Below are positions 31,899-40,417 of a stretch of DNA of 64,000 nucleotides, one piece after another (within the stretch, counting starts at the first letter, position 1; each line of letters starts with the position of its first letter). The stretch spans positions 930,001-994,000 of the forward strand of contig JACKMA010000002.1 in the NCBI GenBank assembly GCA_024235635.1, written 5' to 3'. Origin of the DNA: Zoogloeaceae bacterium. GTDB taxonomy: Bacteria > Pseudomonadota > Gammaproteobacteria > Burkholderiales > Rhodocyclaceae. Below the pieces are notes generated by a model. The model saw nothing but the letters and a program-made list of their open reading frames with translations. It was not told the origin of the DNA and searched no databases. The position numbers and the translations under genes are program-made.

Positions 31899-33032
31899 AT
31901 GATCCTCACCGAAGAACAACAGATGATCCGCGACACGATGCGGGCGTTCTCGCAGGAACGGCTGGCGCCCAACGCCGCAGCGTGGGATCGCGACCACACG
32001 TTTCCCGCCGAGGCGTTGAAGGAACTGGGCGAGCTCGGGGCCCTGGGCATGGTGGTGCCGGAGCAGTGGGGCGGCGCCGGCCTCGACTATCTCAGCCTGG
32101 TGCTGACGCTCGAGGAGATCGCTGCCGGCGACGGTGCCACCTCGACCATCGTCTCGGTACAGAATTCGCTCGCCTGCGGCATTCCGAACCGATACGGCAG
32201 CGATGCCCAGAAAGACCGCTGGCTGAAACCGATGGCTCGCGGCGAGATGCTCGGCTGCTTCTGCCTGACCGAACCGCACGTCGGCTCCGACGCTGCCGCC
32301 ATCCGCACGACGGCGGTGCGCGACGGCGACGGCTGGGTGCTGAACGGCGTCAAGCAGTTCATCACCACCGGCAAGTATGCCGACGTCGCGATCGTCTTCG
32401 CGGTCACCGACAAGGCCGCCGGCAAGAAAGGCATCTCGTGCTTCCTGGTACCGACCGCGACGCCCGGCTACGTCGTCGCCCGCATCGAGGAGAAGATGGG
32501 GCAACGAGCGTCCGACACCGCCCAGATCCTGTTCGAGAACTGCCGCGTGCCGGCGGACGCCCTGCTCGGCGACGAAGGCGACGGCTATCGCATCGCGCTG
32601 TCCAACCTCGAGGCCGGCCGCATCGGCATCGCCGCCCAAAGCGTCGGCATGGCCCACGCCGCACTCGACGCCGCCGTGACCTATGCCCACGAGCGCGAGA
32701 CCTTCGGCAAGCCGATCTTCGAGCATCAGGCGGTGGCCTTCCGGCTGGCCGACATGGCAACCCGGATCGAGGCCGCCCGCCAGCTGGTATGGCACGCAGC
32801 CAGCCTCAAGGACGCGGGCCAGCCCTGCCTGAAGGAAGCCTCGATGGCAAAGCTGTTCGCCTCCGAGATCGCCGAGCGGGTGTGCTCCGATGCGATCCAG
32901 ATCCACGGCGGCTACGGCTATGTCTCGGACTTCCCGGTCGAGCGCATCTACCGCGACGTGCGGGTGTGTCAGATCTACGAAGGCGCCAGCGACATCCAGC
33001 GGCTGGTGATCGCGCGGGCGCTGGCGGCGTGA
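31899..33032 (+). CDS. Acyl-CoA dehydrogenase
   Basis: The protein is 377 aa from the ATG at 31899, which has CGGAGACAGAG upstream. CFCLTEPHVGSDAAAIRTTA and GKKGISCFLVP are FAD-binding signature regions. The C-terminal IQIHGGYGYVSDFPVERIYRDVRVCQIYEGASDIQRLVIAR holds the catalytic Glu of short/branched-chain acyl-CoA dehydrogenases. It would introduce the alpha-beta double bond and pass electrons to ETF. Its stop overlaps the next start (GTGA), indicating translational coupling. Confidence 0.94.
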   Translation: MILTEEQQMIRDTMRAFSQERLAPNAAAWDRDHTFPAEALKELGELGALGMVVPEQWGGAGLDYLSLVLTLEEIAAGDGATSTIVSVQNSLACGIPNRYGSDAQKDRWLKPMARGEMLGCFCLTEPHVGSDAAAIRTTAVRDGDGWVLNGVKQFITTGKYADVAIVFAVTDKAAGKKGISCFLVPTATPGYVVARIEEKMGQRASDTAQILFENCRVPADALLGDEGDGYRIALSNLEAGRIGIAAQSVGMAHAALDAAVTYAHERETFGKPIFEHQAVAFRLADMATRIEAARQLVWHAASLKDAGQPCLKEASMAKLFASEIAERVCSDAIQIHGGYGYVSDFPVERIYRDVRVCQIYEGASDIQRLVIARALAA

Positions 33033-34153
33033 GCGGGCGCGGCGGACCCCTCGACGGCCTGCGCGTGCTGGAATTCGCCGGCCTCGGGCCGGGTCCGTTC
33101 TGCGCGATGATGCTGGCCGATCTCGGCGCCGAGGTGGTGTGTGTCGACCGCCCCGGCAAAGGGGCTGCGGCCGGCCTGTTCGATCCGAGCAAGAACATCC
33201 TGAACCGGGGCCGGCGCAGCGTCGCCCTCGACCTCAAGTCCGAGGCCGGCCGAGACACCGCGCTGGCGTTGTCGGGCCGCGCCGACGCGCTGATCGAGGG
33301 CTTTCGCCCCGGCGTCATGGAGCGCCTCGGTCTCGGTCCCGATGTCTGCCTCGAACGCAACCCGCGACTGGTCTATGGCCGCATGACCGGCTGGGGCCAG
33401 CACGGCCCCTATCGCGACAGCGCCGGCCACGACATCAACTACCTGGCAATCTCCGGCGCCCTGCACGCGATCGGCCGCCGGGATTCGGGTCCGGTGCCGC
33501 CGCTCAACCTGGTCGCGGATTTCGGCGGCGGCGGCATGCTGCTGGCAGTCGGCCTGCTGGCGGCGCTGCTGGCGGCGCGTACCTCCGGTCGCGGTCAGGT
33601 GGTCGACGCGGCGATGACCGATGGCAGCGCCCTGCTGATGGCGATGACCTACTCGCTGAAGGCGATGGGCCGCTGGTCGAATCAGCGTCAGGGCAACGTC
33701 CTCGACGGCGGTGCACCGTTCTACGACACCTATTGCTGCGCCGATGGCAAGTGGCTGGCGGTAGGTCCGATCGAAGCCCAGTTTCATGAACTACTGCTGA
33801 CGACCTGCGGCATCGCGGCGTCCGACTACGGCGAGCAATGGGACGAGTCCGCCTGGCCCCGCCAGCGCACCCTGCTGGCCGCGGCCTTCGCGCGCGAACC
33901 GCGCGACGTCTGGTGCCGCCGCTTCGACGGCAGCGACGCCTGCGTCATGCCGGTGCTCGACCTCGACGAGGCACCGGACGATCCCCACAACCAGGCGCGC
34001 GGTACCTTCATCGAGCATCACGGCCTGCTGCAGCCGGCTGCCGCACCGCGTTTCTCGCACACGCCGACGACCCCCGGCAGGCCACCCTTTGCCGAGACCG
34101 GCGCCGACACCGACGCGGTGCTGCGCGACTGGGGCCTCACGGCGCCGGAATGA
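33029..34153 (+). CDS. CaiB/BaiF CoA-transferase family, alpha-methylacyl-CoA racemase-like
   Basis: The product is 374 aa from a GTG that overlaps the dehydrogenase stop. LDGLRVLEFAGLGPGPFCAMMLADLGAEVV, FDPSKNILNRGRRSVALDLK and EGFRPGVMERLGLGPDVCLERNPRLVYGRMTGWGQ are class III CoA-transferase/racemase motifs. GHDINYLAISGALHAIG with its His/Asp region resembles alpha-methylacyl-CoA racemase rather than a formyl-CoA transferase. Together with SDR and dehydrogenase it suggests degradation of a 2-methyl-branched acyl-CoA (inference). Confidence 0.9.
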   Translation: MSGRGGPLDGLRVLEFAGLGPGPFCAMMLADLGAEVVCVDRPGKGAAAGLFDPSKNILNRGRRSVALDLKSEAGRDTALALSGRADALIEGFRPGVMERLGLGPDVCLERNPRLVYGRMTGWGQHGPYRDSAGHDINYLAISGALHAIGRRDSGPVPPLNLVADFGGGGMLLAVGLLAALLAARTSGRGQVVDAAMTDGSALLMAMTYSLKAMGRWSNQRQGNVLDGGAPFYDTYCCADGKWLAVGPIEAQFHELLLTTCGIAASDYGEQWDESAWPRQRTLLAAAFAREPRDVWCRRFDGSDACVMPVLDLDEAPDDPHNQARGTFIEHHGLLQPAAAPRFSHTPTTPGRPPFAETGADTDAVLRDWGLTAPE

Positions 34154-34308
34154 GCGCGACCGCCCTCTCGCCGGCAAGCGGCCTCACAAGTTAGAAATAC
34201 TGAACCATCGATCGACCAGGCATCGATTGCCGCCATTCGGGTTTTCCCGTACAGTCGGAATTGTGCACTGCACTATTTGCGTGCCATTCACGATCAGGAG
34301 ATCCGAAC

Positions 34309-34521
34309 ATGAGCGATCCCGCCAACCGGCCCGACGCCATTGCCGCCACAAGCGTTCAGGTGTCGAACGAGCTTATCCAGCAGTACGTCGAGCGTGCCCA
34401 TCAACTTCGCAGCGATGTCGTGCACGCATTCTTTTCGAGCCTTTGGCGCACCGCGAGGCAGGGCGCAAATCGCCTGCTGCATCGCAACGCCGACGGCCAC
34501 GGCAGGATCGCGATGTCCTGA
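34309..34521 (+). CDS. Small amphipathic-helix protein of unknown function
   Basis: The product is 70 aa from an ATG with a perfect AGGAG eight bases upstream. Residues 10-52 form likely amphipathic helices (QVSNELIQQYVERAHQLRSD, FFSSLWRTARQGANRLL), similar in feel to DUF1127/RSP_7527 small proteins, though I cannot assign the family. The preceding 155 bases are relatively AT-rich, and include GTGCACTGCAC near 34263. It is probably a stand-alone regulatory or membrane-associated small protein. Confidence 0.55.
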   Translation: MSDPANRPDAIAATSVQVSNELIQQYVERAHQLRSDVVHAFFSSLWRTARQGANRLLHRNADGHGRIAMS

Positions 34522-34533
34522 TCGGTTTCGCCA

Positions 34534-34583
34534 GGCCCGCGCCACCCGGTGACGCGGGCCGCCCGGTGACGCGGGCCGCCCGG
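34534..34583. repeat. GC hairpin and 17-bp tandem repeat after the small gene
   Basis: GGCCCGCG (34534-34541) pairs with CGCGGGCC (34553-34560), and a 17-base unit beginning CCCGGTGACG (34545-34561) is repeated at 34562-34578 with a partial third copy. No T tract follows, so I do not call it a terminator. The remainder of the gap to 34640 holds nothing I recognise. Confidence 0.5.
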
Positions 34584-34640
34584 CCATGATCGACCCATCC
34601 GCATCGAAGCCGGCGACGGGCGCGCCGGGCAGCATGGCCC

Positions 34641-35423
34641 TCAGGCGCCGCCCCAGCGCTGCCGTCGCTGCTCGAACAAACAGATCGCGGCCGCCGACGA
34701 GACATTCAGTGATTCGACGACCGGCGCCATCGGGATCCGGATCCTGAGATCCGCCCGGGCAGCCAGCGCCGGCGTCAGGCCGGCGCCCTCGGCGCCGAAC
34801 AGCCACGCCACGTCACCGCGCAAATCGCAATCGAACAGGCTGCGGCTGCCCTCACCCGGCAGCGTCGCCGCGATCGCCCCGCGATAGCCGTCGAGCACCG
34901 CGGCGGGCATCGCCTGGTCGACGATCGACAGCACGAAGTGGGCGCCCATCGCGGCCCGCATCACCTTCGGCGACCAGGCTTGGGCGCATCCCGGCGTCAG
35001 GATCGCCTGGCGCAGACCGGCGGCCGCGGCGGTGCGCAAAATGGTCCCGACATTGCCGGCGTCCTGGATGCCGTCGAGCACCAGCAGGTCGCCATCGATG
35101 CTCGGCGTCGCCGGCACCGGAATGTCGATCAAGGCGACAATGCCGGTCGGCGTATTGACCGGGCTGATCGACTTCATCAGCTCGTCGGCCACGACGTGGC
35201 AGCAGCCGGAGACGCGCGCTGCAAGCGCGCCGATCTCGTCGCTCGCCAGCGCCTCGTCGGCGACCAGCACAGCCTTCAGCGGCACACCGGCGGCCAGCGC
35301 CGCAGCGACCAAATGGGGCCCGTCGAGCAGCGTTTCACGGGTCTTGCGGCACTCGCGCGGCGAGCGGCAGATCGCCCGCGCGCGTTTGATCAGCCCGTTG
35401 TCACGCGAGCCGATGCGCTGCAT
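34641..35423 (-). CDS. TrmH/SpoU-family RNA 2'-O-methyltransferase
   Basis: The protein is 260 aa. The N-terminal substrate-binding part starts MQRIGSRDNGLIKRARAICR. The SPOUT domain holds LLVLDGIQDAGNVGTILRTA (motif 1), FGAEGAGL (motif 2) and IPMAPVVESLNVSSAAAICL (motif 3), which build the knotted SAM site. It methylates a ribose in rRNA or tRNA; the exact target is not readable. The start overlaps the stop of the preceding membrane-protein gene (TGATG), so it is the last gene of the long envelope run. Confidence 0.9.
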   Translation of the reverse strand: MQRIGSRDNGLIKRARAICRSPRECRKTRETLLDGPHLVAAALAAGVPLKAVLVADEALASDEIGALAARVSGCCHVVADELMKSISPVNTPTGIVALIDIPVPATPSIDGDLLVLDGIQDAGNVGTILRTAAAAGLRQAILTPGCAQAWSPKVMRAAMGAHFVLSIVDQAMPAAVLDGYRGAIAATLPGEGSRSLFDCDLRGDVAWLFGAEGAGLTPALAARADLRIRIPMAPVVESLNVSSAAAICLFEQRRQRWGGA

Positions 35424-35878
35424 CACCAGGCCAGGCCGAGCGTCGCCGCGGCGATATTGACGGCCGACAGGCCGAGGTTCAGCGCCACCCGCTGACGGAT
35501 GGCATTGAGCGCACCCGCCCCGCTCGCCCAGTCCTGGCCGGCGACCGCGGCCTGCAGCCGCTGCCAGGGCCCGAACCAGAGATTGACGAACACCACCACC
35601 ATCGCCAGCCCGACCACCATCATCAGGTGCCAGGCGGGCGGCGCGTTGCCGAACCCGACCTTGATCAGGGTGCCAAAGCCGCTCACCAGGATCAGCGCGA
35701 TGCTGATCCAGACCAGCGCGAAGAAACGCCGGAACACGGCGCACCACAGGGCCAGCCGATCGGCCGGCGAAAGCGCGCCGGCGGCCGGTCGCAGGCAGAA
35801 ATACGCGAAGGCCATGCCACCGACCCAGGTGACGACGCCGAAGAGGTGCAGGAATAGCGCAATGTTGTGGAAGCTCAT
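35423..35878 (-). CDS. CopD-like small membrane protein
   Basis: The product is 151 aa from an ATG overlapping the rnhB stop (ATGA). There are four hydrophobic helices. HNIALFLHLFGVVTWVGGMAF and FFALVWISIALILVSGFGTL resemble the CopD-family membrane domain with its first His pair (HNIALFLHLF). The role is unclear; relatives are annotated only as membrane or copper-resistance-like proteins. It is embedded between rnhB and the TrmH-type gene. Confidence 0.7.
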   Translation of the reverse strand: MSFHNIALFLHLFGVVTWVGGMAFAYFCLRPAAGALSPADRLALWCAVFRRFFALVWISIALILVSGFGTLIKVGFGNAPPAWHLMMVVGLAMVVVFVNLWFGPWQRLQAAVAGQDWASGAGALNAIRQRVALNLGLSAVNIAAATLGLAW

Positions 35879-36480
35879 GGCAATTCCTCGTCGGTCCACA
35901 GCGGCGGATTCTGCAGAATTGCGCGCACCGGCGCGAAGCTGCGGCGATGAAAGTCACGCACGCCGTGGCGTTTGAGGGCCGCCAGATGGGCGGCCGTGGG
36001 ATAGCCCTTGTGGGCGGCCAGGCCGTATTCCGGGTAGTGCGCATCGAGCGCCACCATGCCGACGTCGCGTTCGGTCTTGGCCAGGATCGACGCGGCCGAA
36101 ATGGCCGCCTCGAGGGCGTCGCCGCCGACAATCGCGCGAGCCTCGCAGGTCAGCTCGGGGCAGCGGTTGCCGTCGATCAGCGCGAGCTCGGGTGCCGGCG
36201 ACAGCGCAGCGACCGCGCGCCGCATTGCCAGCAGGCTGGCGTGCAGGATGTTGAGGCGGTCGATCTCGGCGACGCTGGCCTCGGCCACCGCCCACGCCAG
36301 CGCTTTTTCGCGGATCTCGACGGCGAGCCGTTCACGCCGTTTCGCGCTGAGCTTCTTCGAGTCGGCGAGGCCGCTGATCGGTGCAGCCGGATCGAGGATC
36401 ACGGCAGCCGCGACCACCGGCCCGCACAGGGGCCCACGGCCGGCCTCGTCGACGCCGCAGGTCAGCAACGGTCGGCTCAC
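35875..36480 (-). CDS. rnhB: Ribonuclease HII
   Basis: The protein is 201 aa. It starts at a GTG inside the lpxB stop and opens MSRPLLTCGVDEAGRGPLCG, which holds the first catalytic Asp-Glu pair. GLADSKKLSAKRRE, LALIDGNR and the metal-binding Asp in ERDVGMVALDAHYPEYG match RNase HII. It removes RNA from RNA-DNA hybrids and single ribonucleotides from DNA. Its position directly after lpxB is the standard proteobacterial order. Confidence 0.96.
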   Translation of the reverse strand: MSRPLLTCGVDEAGRGPLCGPVVAAAVILDPAAPISGLADSKKLSAKRRERLAVEIREKALAWAVAEASVAEIDRLNILHASLLAMRRAVAALSPAPELALIDGNRCPELTCEARAIVGGDALEAAISAASILAKTERDVGMVALDAHYPEYGLAAHKGYPTAAHLAALKRHGVRDFHRRSFAPVRAILQNPPLWTDEELP

Positions 36481-37625
36481 GCCGGCACCTCCAGATAGGG
36501 CAGGATGGCATCGGCGGCGCGCGCCGCGGTGTCCTGGCGCAGATGCTCGTGCAGTTCGGCGAACAGCGCGGCGAGCCGCTCACAGGCATCGGGATCGGCG
36601 ATCCAGGCATCGAGTGCGTCGGCCAGTGCCTCGGGCGTCGCGTCGTCCTGCAGCAGCTCCGGCACCACGCCGTCGTTGCACAGGATGTTGGGCAGGCCGA
36701 CCCACGGCAGGTAGGCCATGCGCTTCATCAATCGATATTGCCAGCGACCGATCCGATAGGTGATCACCATCGGCCGCTTCAGCAGCGCCGCCTCGAGGGT
36801 CGCGGTGCCGCTCGCGACCAGCACCACGTCGGCCGCCGTCATCGCCTCCCAGGCGTGGCCGTGCATCAGCCGGATCGGCAGGTCGCGGGCGCCGGCGGCG
36901 TCGATCGCGCCAGCGAAGATCTGCATCGTCTCGCGCGTCGCCAGCGGCACCAGGAACTGGGCCTCGGGGTGACGCTCGGCGAGCAGGCGGACGGTGTCGA
37001 TGTAGAGGTTGCCGAGGTTACGAGCCTCGGACTGGCGGCTGCCGGGCAGCAGCGCGAAGATCAACTGGCCTTCGGGCAGACCCAACACCTCGCGCGTACC
37101 CTCCCGGTCCGGTGTCATCGGCAGCACGTCGGCCAGCGGATGGCCGACATAGCTCACCGGAATGCCCCGACTCTCGTAGAGCGCCGGCTCGAACGGGAAC
37201 AGGCACAGCATGTGGCTGACGCTGCGCGCGATCTTCTCGATGCGGCCACCCCGCCAGGCCCAGATCGACGGACTGACGAAGTGGATGGTGGTCATGCCGG
37301 CCTTCTTCAGGCGGGCCTCGAGGCCGAGATTGAAATCGGGTGCATCGACGCCGATGAAGACGTCCGGTCGATCCCGCAGGATCATCTTCGCCAGCGAGGA
37401 GCGGATGCCAGACAGCTCGCGGTAGCGCTTCAGTGCATCGACGTAGCCGTGCACGGCCAGCCGTTCCGCACTCCAGATCGCGTCGAAGCCCTGGGCCTGC
37501 ATCTTCGGTCCGCCGATGCCGAAGAAGCTGGCGTCCGGCAACCGTGCCTTCAGCGCCCGGATCAGGTGCGCGGCCAGCAGGTCGCCCGAGGCCTCGCCGG
37601 CCACCATGGCGATGCGCAAGGGCAT
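36477..37625 (-). CDS. lpxB: Lipid-A-disaccharide synthase
   Basis: The protein is 382 aa, normal size. MVAGEASGDLLAAHLI, GIGGPKMQAQGFD, FIGVDAPDFNLGLEARLKKAG, VSPSIWAWRGGRIEKI and LLPGSRQSEARNLG are LpxB signatures. It condenses UDP-2,3-diacylglucosamine with lipid X at the inner membrane. It starts 4 bases after lpxA and overlaps rnhB. Confidence 0.98.
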   Translation of the reverse strand: MPLRIAMVAGEASGDLLAAHLIRALKARLPDASFFGIGGPKMQAQGFDAIWSAERLAVHGYVDALKRYRELSGIRSSLAKMILRDRPDVFIGVDAPDFNLGLEARLKKAGMTTIHFVSPSIWAWRGGRIEKIARSVSHMLCLFPFEPALYESRGIPVSYVGHPLADVLPMTPDREGTREVLGLPEGQLIFALLPGSRQSEARNLGNLYIDTVRLLAERHPEAQFLVPLATRETMQIFAGAIDAAGARDLPIRLMHGHAWEAMTAADVVLVASGTATLEAALLKRPMVITYRIGRWQYRLMKRMAYLPWVGLPNILCNDGVVPELLQDDATPEALADALDAWIADPDACERLAALFAELHEHLRQDTAARAADAILPYLEVPA

Positions 37626-37629
37626 GGGT

Positions 37630-38400
37630 CTAACGGACGATGCCGCGGTTTCTGACCGCGATGAAATCCGCGAAGGCCCGCACCGACTGGTGCGCCTCGG
37701 CGATCCCCTCGATCTGCTGTCGGGCTTCGTCGAGACCCAGCCCCGAGCGGTACAGGCAGCGGTAGGCGCGCTTGATGGCCGCGATCGCGTCGGCGTCGAA
37801 GCCGCGCCGCTTCAGCCCCTCGGCATTGATCCCGCGGGGCGAAGCCGGATTGCCGGCGACCGTGACGTAGGGCGGCAGGTCCTGCAACAGCACGGTGCCG
37901 ACGCCGCAGAACGAGTGGGCGCCGACCCGGCCGAACTGGTGCACCCCGGTGAAGCCGCCGAGAATGGCCCAGTCGCCGACTGTGACGTGACCGGCCAGGG
38001 TCGCGTTGTTGGCGAAGATCGTGTGGTCGCCGACGATGCAGTCGTGGGCGACATGCACGTAGGCCATGATCCAGTTGTCGTTGCCGACCCGGGTCACGCC
38101 GCCGTCCTGCGCGGTTCCGAGATTGAACGAGCAATACTCGCGAATGGTGTTGCGGTCGCCGATCTCGAGCCGGGTCGGCTCGCCGGCGAACTTCTTGTCC
38201 TGCGGCACCGCGCCGATCGAGCAGAACTGGAAGATCTGGTTGTCGCGGCCGATCCGGGTGTGGCCTTCGATCACCACATGCGGACCGACGCGCGTGCCGG
38301 CGCCGATCTCGACGTTCGGTCCGATGATCGAGAAGGCACCGACCTCGACGTCTCCGCCGAGCCGCGCAGCGGGGTCGACGATGGCGGTCTGGTGGATCAT
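37630..38400 (-). CDS. lpxA: UDP-N-acetylglucosamine acyltransferase
   Basis: The product is 256 aa from the ATG at 38400 (IHQTAIVDPAARLGGDVEVG), which overlaps the fabZ stop. A left-handed beta-helix of hexapeptide repeats includes the catalytic His region AYVHVAHDCIVGDH, followed by the helical C-terminal domain. It transfers a 3-hydroxyacyl chain from ACP to UDP-GlcNAc, the first step of lipid A synthesis. Confidence 0.98.
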   Translation of the reverse strand: MIHQTAIVDPAARLGGDVEVGAFSIIGPNVEIGAGTRVGPHVVIEGHTRIGRDNQIFQFCSIGAVPQDKKFAGEPTRLEIGDRNTIREYCSFNLGTAQDGGVTRVGNDNWIMAYVHVAHDCIVGDHTIFANNATLAGHVTVGDWAILGGFTGVHQFGRVGAHSFCGVGTVLLQDLPPYVTVAGNPASPRGINAEGLKRRGFDADAIAAIKRAYRCLYRSGLGLDEARQQIEGIAEAHQSVRAFADFIAVRNRGIVR

Positions 38401-38834
38401 GACAGCTTCTTCAGCGCGCACATCAGCTCGGCCTCGGCCGCGACCTCGCCGTCCACACGGGCGACCGCCTTGTACTTCCAAATGTTGCGCTTGCTGTTCA
38501 GGATCGTCACGGTCATCACCAACTGGTCACCGGGGGTCACCGGGCGCTTGAAGCGCACCCCGTCGATGCCGGCGAAATACACCACCGAATCGTCGTCCGG
38601 CAGCGCCCCCATGGTCTTGAACGAAAGCACCGCCGCCGCCTGCGCCATCGCCTCGACGATCAGCACGCCCGGCATCACCGGGTGATGGGGGAAGTGGCCC
38701 GGAAAGAAGGGCTCGTTCATCGTCACGTTCTTGATCGCGACGATGTGCTCTCCCTCGACCAGCTCGGTCACCCGGTCCACCAGCAGGAAAGGATAGCGGT
38801 GCGGCAGATACTGCAGGATTTCGTGGATGTTCAT
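38397..38834 (-). CDS. fabZ: 3-hydroxyacyl-ACP dehydratase FabZ
   Basis: The product is 145 aa from the ATG at 38834 (a GTG one codon earlier is possible). LPHRYPFLLVDRV and FFPGHFPHHPVMPGVLIVEAMAQ carry the catalytic His and Glu of the hot-dog fold. It dehydrates 3-hydroxyacyl-ACP and competes with LpxA/LpxD for the same pool, which is why it lies between their genes. It overlaps both neighbours by a base or so. Confidence 0.98.
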   Translation of the reverse strand: MNIHEILQYLPHRYPFLLVDRVTELVEGEHIVAIKNVTMNEPFFPGHFPHHPVMPGVLIVEAMAQAAAVLSFKTMGALPDDDSVVYFAGIDGVRFKRPVTPGDQLVMTVTILNSKRNIWKYKAVARVDGEVAAEAELMCALKKLS

Positions 38835-39889
38835 CACGAGGAGGACCCTTGTTCCAGTTCGGAAAGTCTCTGTTCGAGGGCGCGTATTCTATCCGCCATC
38901 GCGTCGAGGTGGCGCAGATGCGCGAAATTGCGCACCCAGTCGGGATGGGGCTGGAGCGGCGGAATCGACGTGTAGACGCCGGGCTTGCGGATGCTCTTCG
39001 CGACCACGCTGCCGCCCGAGACGACGACATCGTCGGCGATCTCGATGTGGCCGACGAAGCCGGCCATGCCGCCGATCATGCAACGCTCGCCGATCCGCGT
39101 GCTGCCGGCGATCGCGGCCGCCGCGGCGATGATGGTATGGCGACCGACATGGACGTTGTGGCCGATCTGGATCTGATTGTCGAGCTTGACGCCATCGGCG
39201 ATCACGGTGTCGTCGAGGGCTCCGCGATCGATCGTGGTGTTGGCACCGATCTCGACATCGTTGCCGACCATCACCCGCCCGGTCTGCGGAATCTTGACCC
39301 AGGACTTGTCGGCATCGCGCGCGAAGCCGAAACCGTCAGCACCGATCACGGCCCCCGAATGGACGATGCAGCGCGAACCGAGCCGACAGCAGTCGTAGAT
39401 CGAGACGCTGGGGTAGAGCTGCGTGTCGTCGCCGATCACGACACCGGCGCCGACATGGCAGCCGGCGCCGACGATGACGCGCTCGCCGATCGTCGTGCCC
39501 GGCCCGATCCAGCTTCCGTGACCGATCTCGGCACTGTCCGGCACTTCGCTCTCGAGCACCGCGGTGCGCGCGCAGCCGCCCCGGGCGCGGCGCGCCGGCG
39601 ACAGCAGCTGCGCGAGCCGGGCGAAATAGAGATAGGGGTCGGGCGTCAGGATGCGCGGCGCATCGGTGACGTCGCGCGCGGAAGGCGCCACGATCACCGC
39701 CGAGGCACGACTTTCGGCAACTTTCGACTGATAGCGCGGGTTCGCCAGGAAGCCGATGTCGCCCTCGCCGGCGGCCTCGAGGGTGGCCACCCGCTGGATC
39801 GCGACCGAAGGCTCGCCGACCAGCTCGCCGCCCAGCAGATCGACGATCTCTCCCAGGGTGCGAGGGCTCGGCATCGCGGTCGCGCTCAC
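38834..39889 (-). CDS. lpxD: UDP-3-O-acylglucosamine N-acyltransferase
   Basis: The protein is 351 aa. The GTG at 39889 overlaps the skp stop; an ATG five codons later is an alternative. The N-terminal uridine-binding domain (LGEIVDLLGGELVG, IGFLANPRY) precedes hexapeptide repeats. The catalytic His lies in LDNQIQIGHNVHVG. A C-terminal helix with LEQRLSELEQG closes it. It adds the second 3-hydroxyacyl chain in lipid A synthesis. Confidence 0.98.
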   Translation of the reverse strand: MSATAMPSPRTLGEIVDLLGGELVGEPSVAIQRVATLEAAGEGDIGFLANPRYQSKVAESRASAVIVAPSARDVTDAPRILTPDPYLYFARLAQLLSPARRARGGCARTAVLESEVPDSAEIGHGSWIGPGTTIGERVIVGAGCHVGAGVVIGDDTQLYPSVSIYDCCRLGSRCIVHSGAVIGADGFGFARDADKSWVKIPQTGRVMVGNDVEIGANTTIDRGALDDTVIADGVKLDNQIQIGHNVHVGRHTIIAAAAAIAGSTRIGERCMIGGMAGFVGHIEIADDVVVSGGSVVAKSIRKPGVYTSIPPLQPHPDWVRNFAHLRHLDAMADRIRALEQRLSELEQGSSS

Positions 39890-40386
39890 TTGCCCGCGGC
39901 CAGTGCCTTGATCACCTGGTCGGTGATGTCGATCCGGGTGCTGGCGTAGACCGCTTCCTGAAAGATGATGTCGAAACCGTCCCGTTCGGCGATCTCCTTG
40001 ATCGCCTTGTTGGCGCGGTCGAGCACGGCGGCCAGCTCTTCATTGCGGCGGGCGTTCAGATCCTCGCGGAATTCGCGCTGGGACCGCTGGAAGTCGCGGT
40101 TGAGTTCATTGAACTGGCGCTCCGCATTGCGGCGGTCCTCGGGCGACATCGTCATGCCGTTGCGTTCGAGATCCTCCTGCAGGCCCTGCAATCGCTTGCC
40201 CTGGGCCTGCAACTCGCGATCGCGGGCCTCGAACTCTTTCTCGAGGCGCTTTTGCGCGGCGACCGCGGGCGATGCCTCGCGCATCACCCGATCGGAGTTG
40301 ACGAAGCCGATCTTGGCCTGCGCACAGGCCGTCGCCGGCAGGCCGATCAGCACGGAGGCCAGCACGGCCAGGCCGATTCGTTTCAC
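39886..40386 (-). CDS. skp: Periplasmic chaperone Skp/OmpH
   Basis: The product is 166 aa from a GTG at 40386, with GGAG eight bases upstream; the frame is open further back, but the signal peptide (VKRIGLAVLASVLIGLPATA, Ala-X-Ala near CAQA) starts here. KIGFVNSDRVMREASPAVAA opens the mature part, and the middle is a long Glu/Arg-rich coiled coil forming the tentacles. It holds unfolded outer-membrane proteins for BamA, encoded 32 bases upstream. Confidence 0.95.
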   Translation of the reverse strand: MKRIGLAVLASVLIGLPATACAQAKIGFVNSDRVMREASPAVAAQKRLEKEFEARDRELQAQGKRLQGLQEDLERNGMTMSPEDRRNAERQFNELNRDFQRSQREFREDLNARRNEELAAVLDRANKAIKEIAERDGFDIIFQEAVYASTRIDITDQVIKALAAGK

Positions 40387-40417
40387 GTTGGTCTCCAATG
40401 ATCCCTCCGGGGACCGC

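Noticed and set aside
34534..34583. Terminator after the small 70-aa gene
   Set aside because: The stem is good, but no T run follows and the repeat continues through it.
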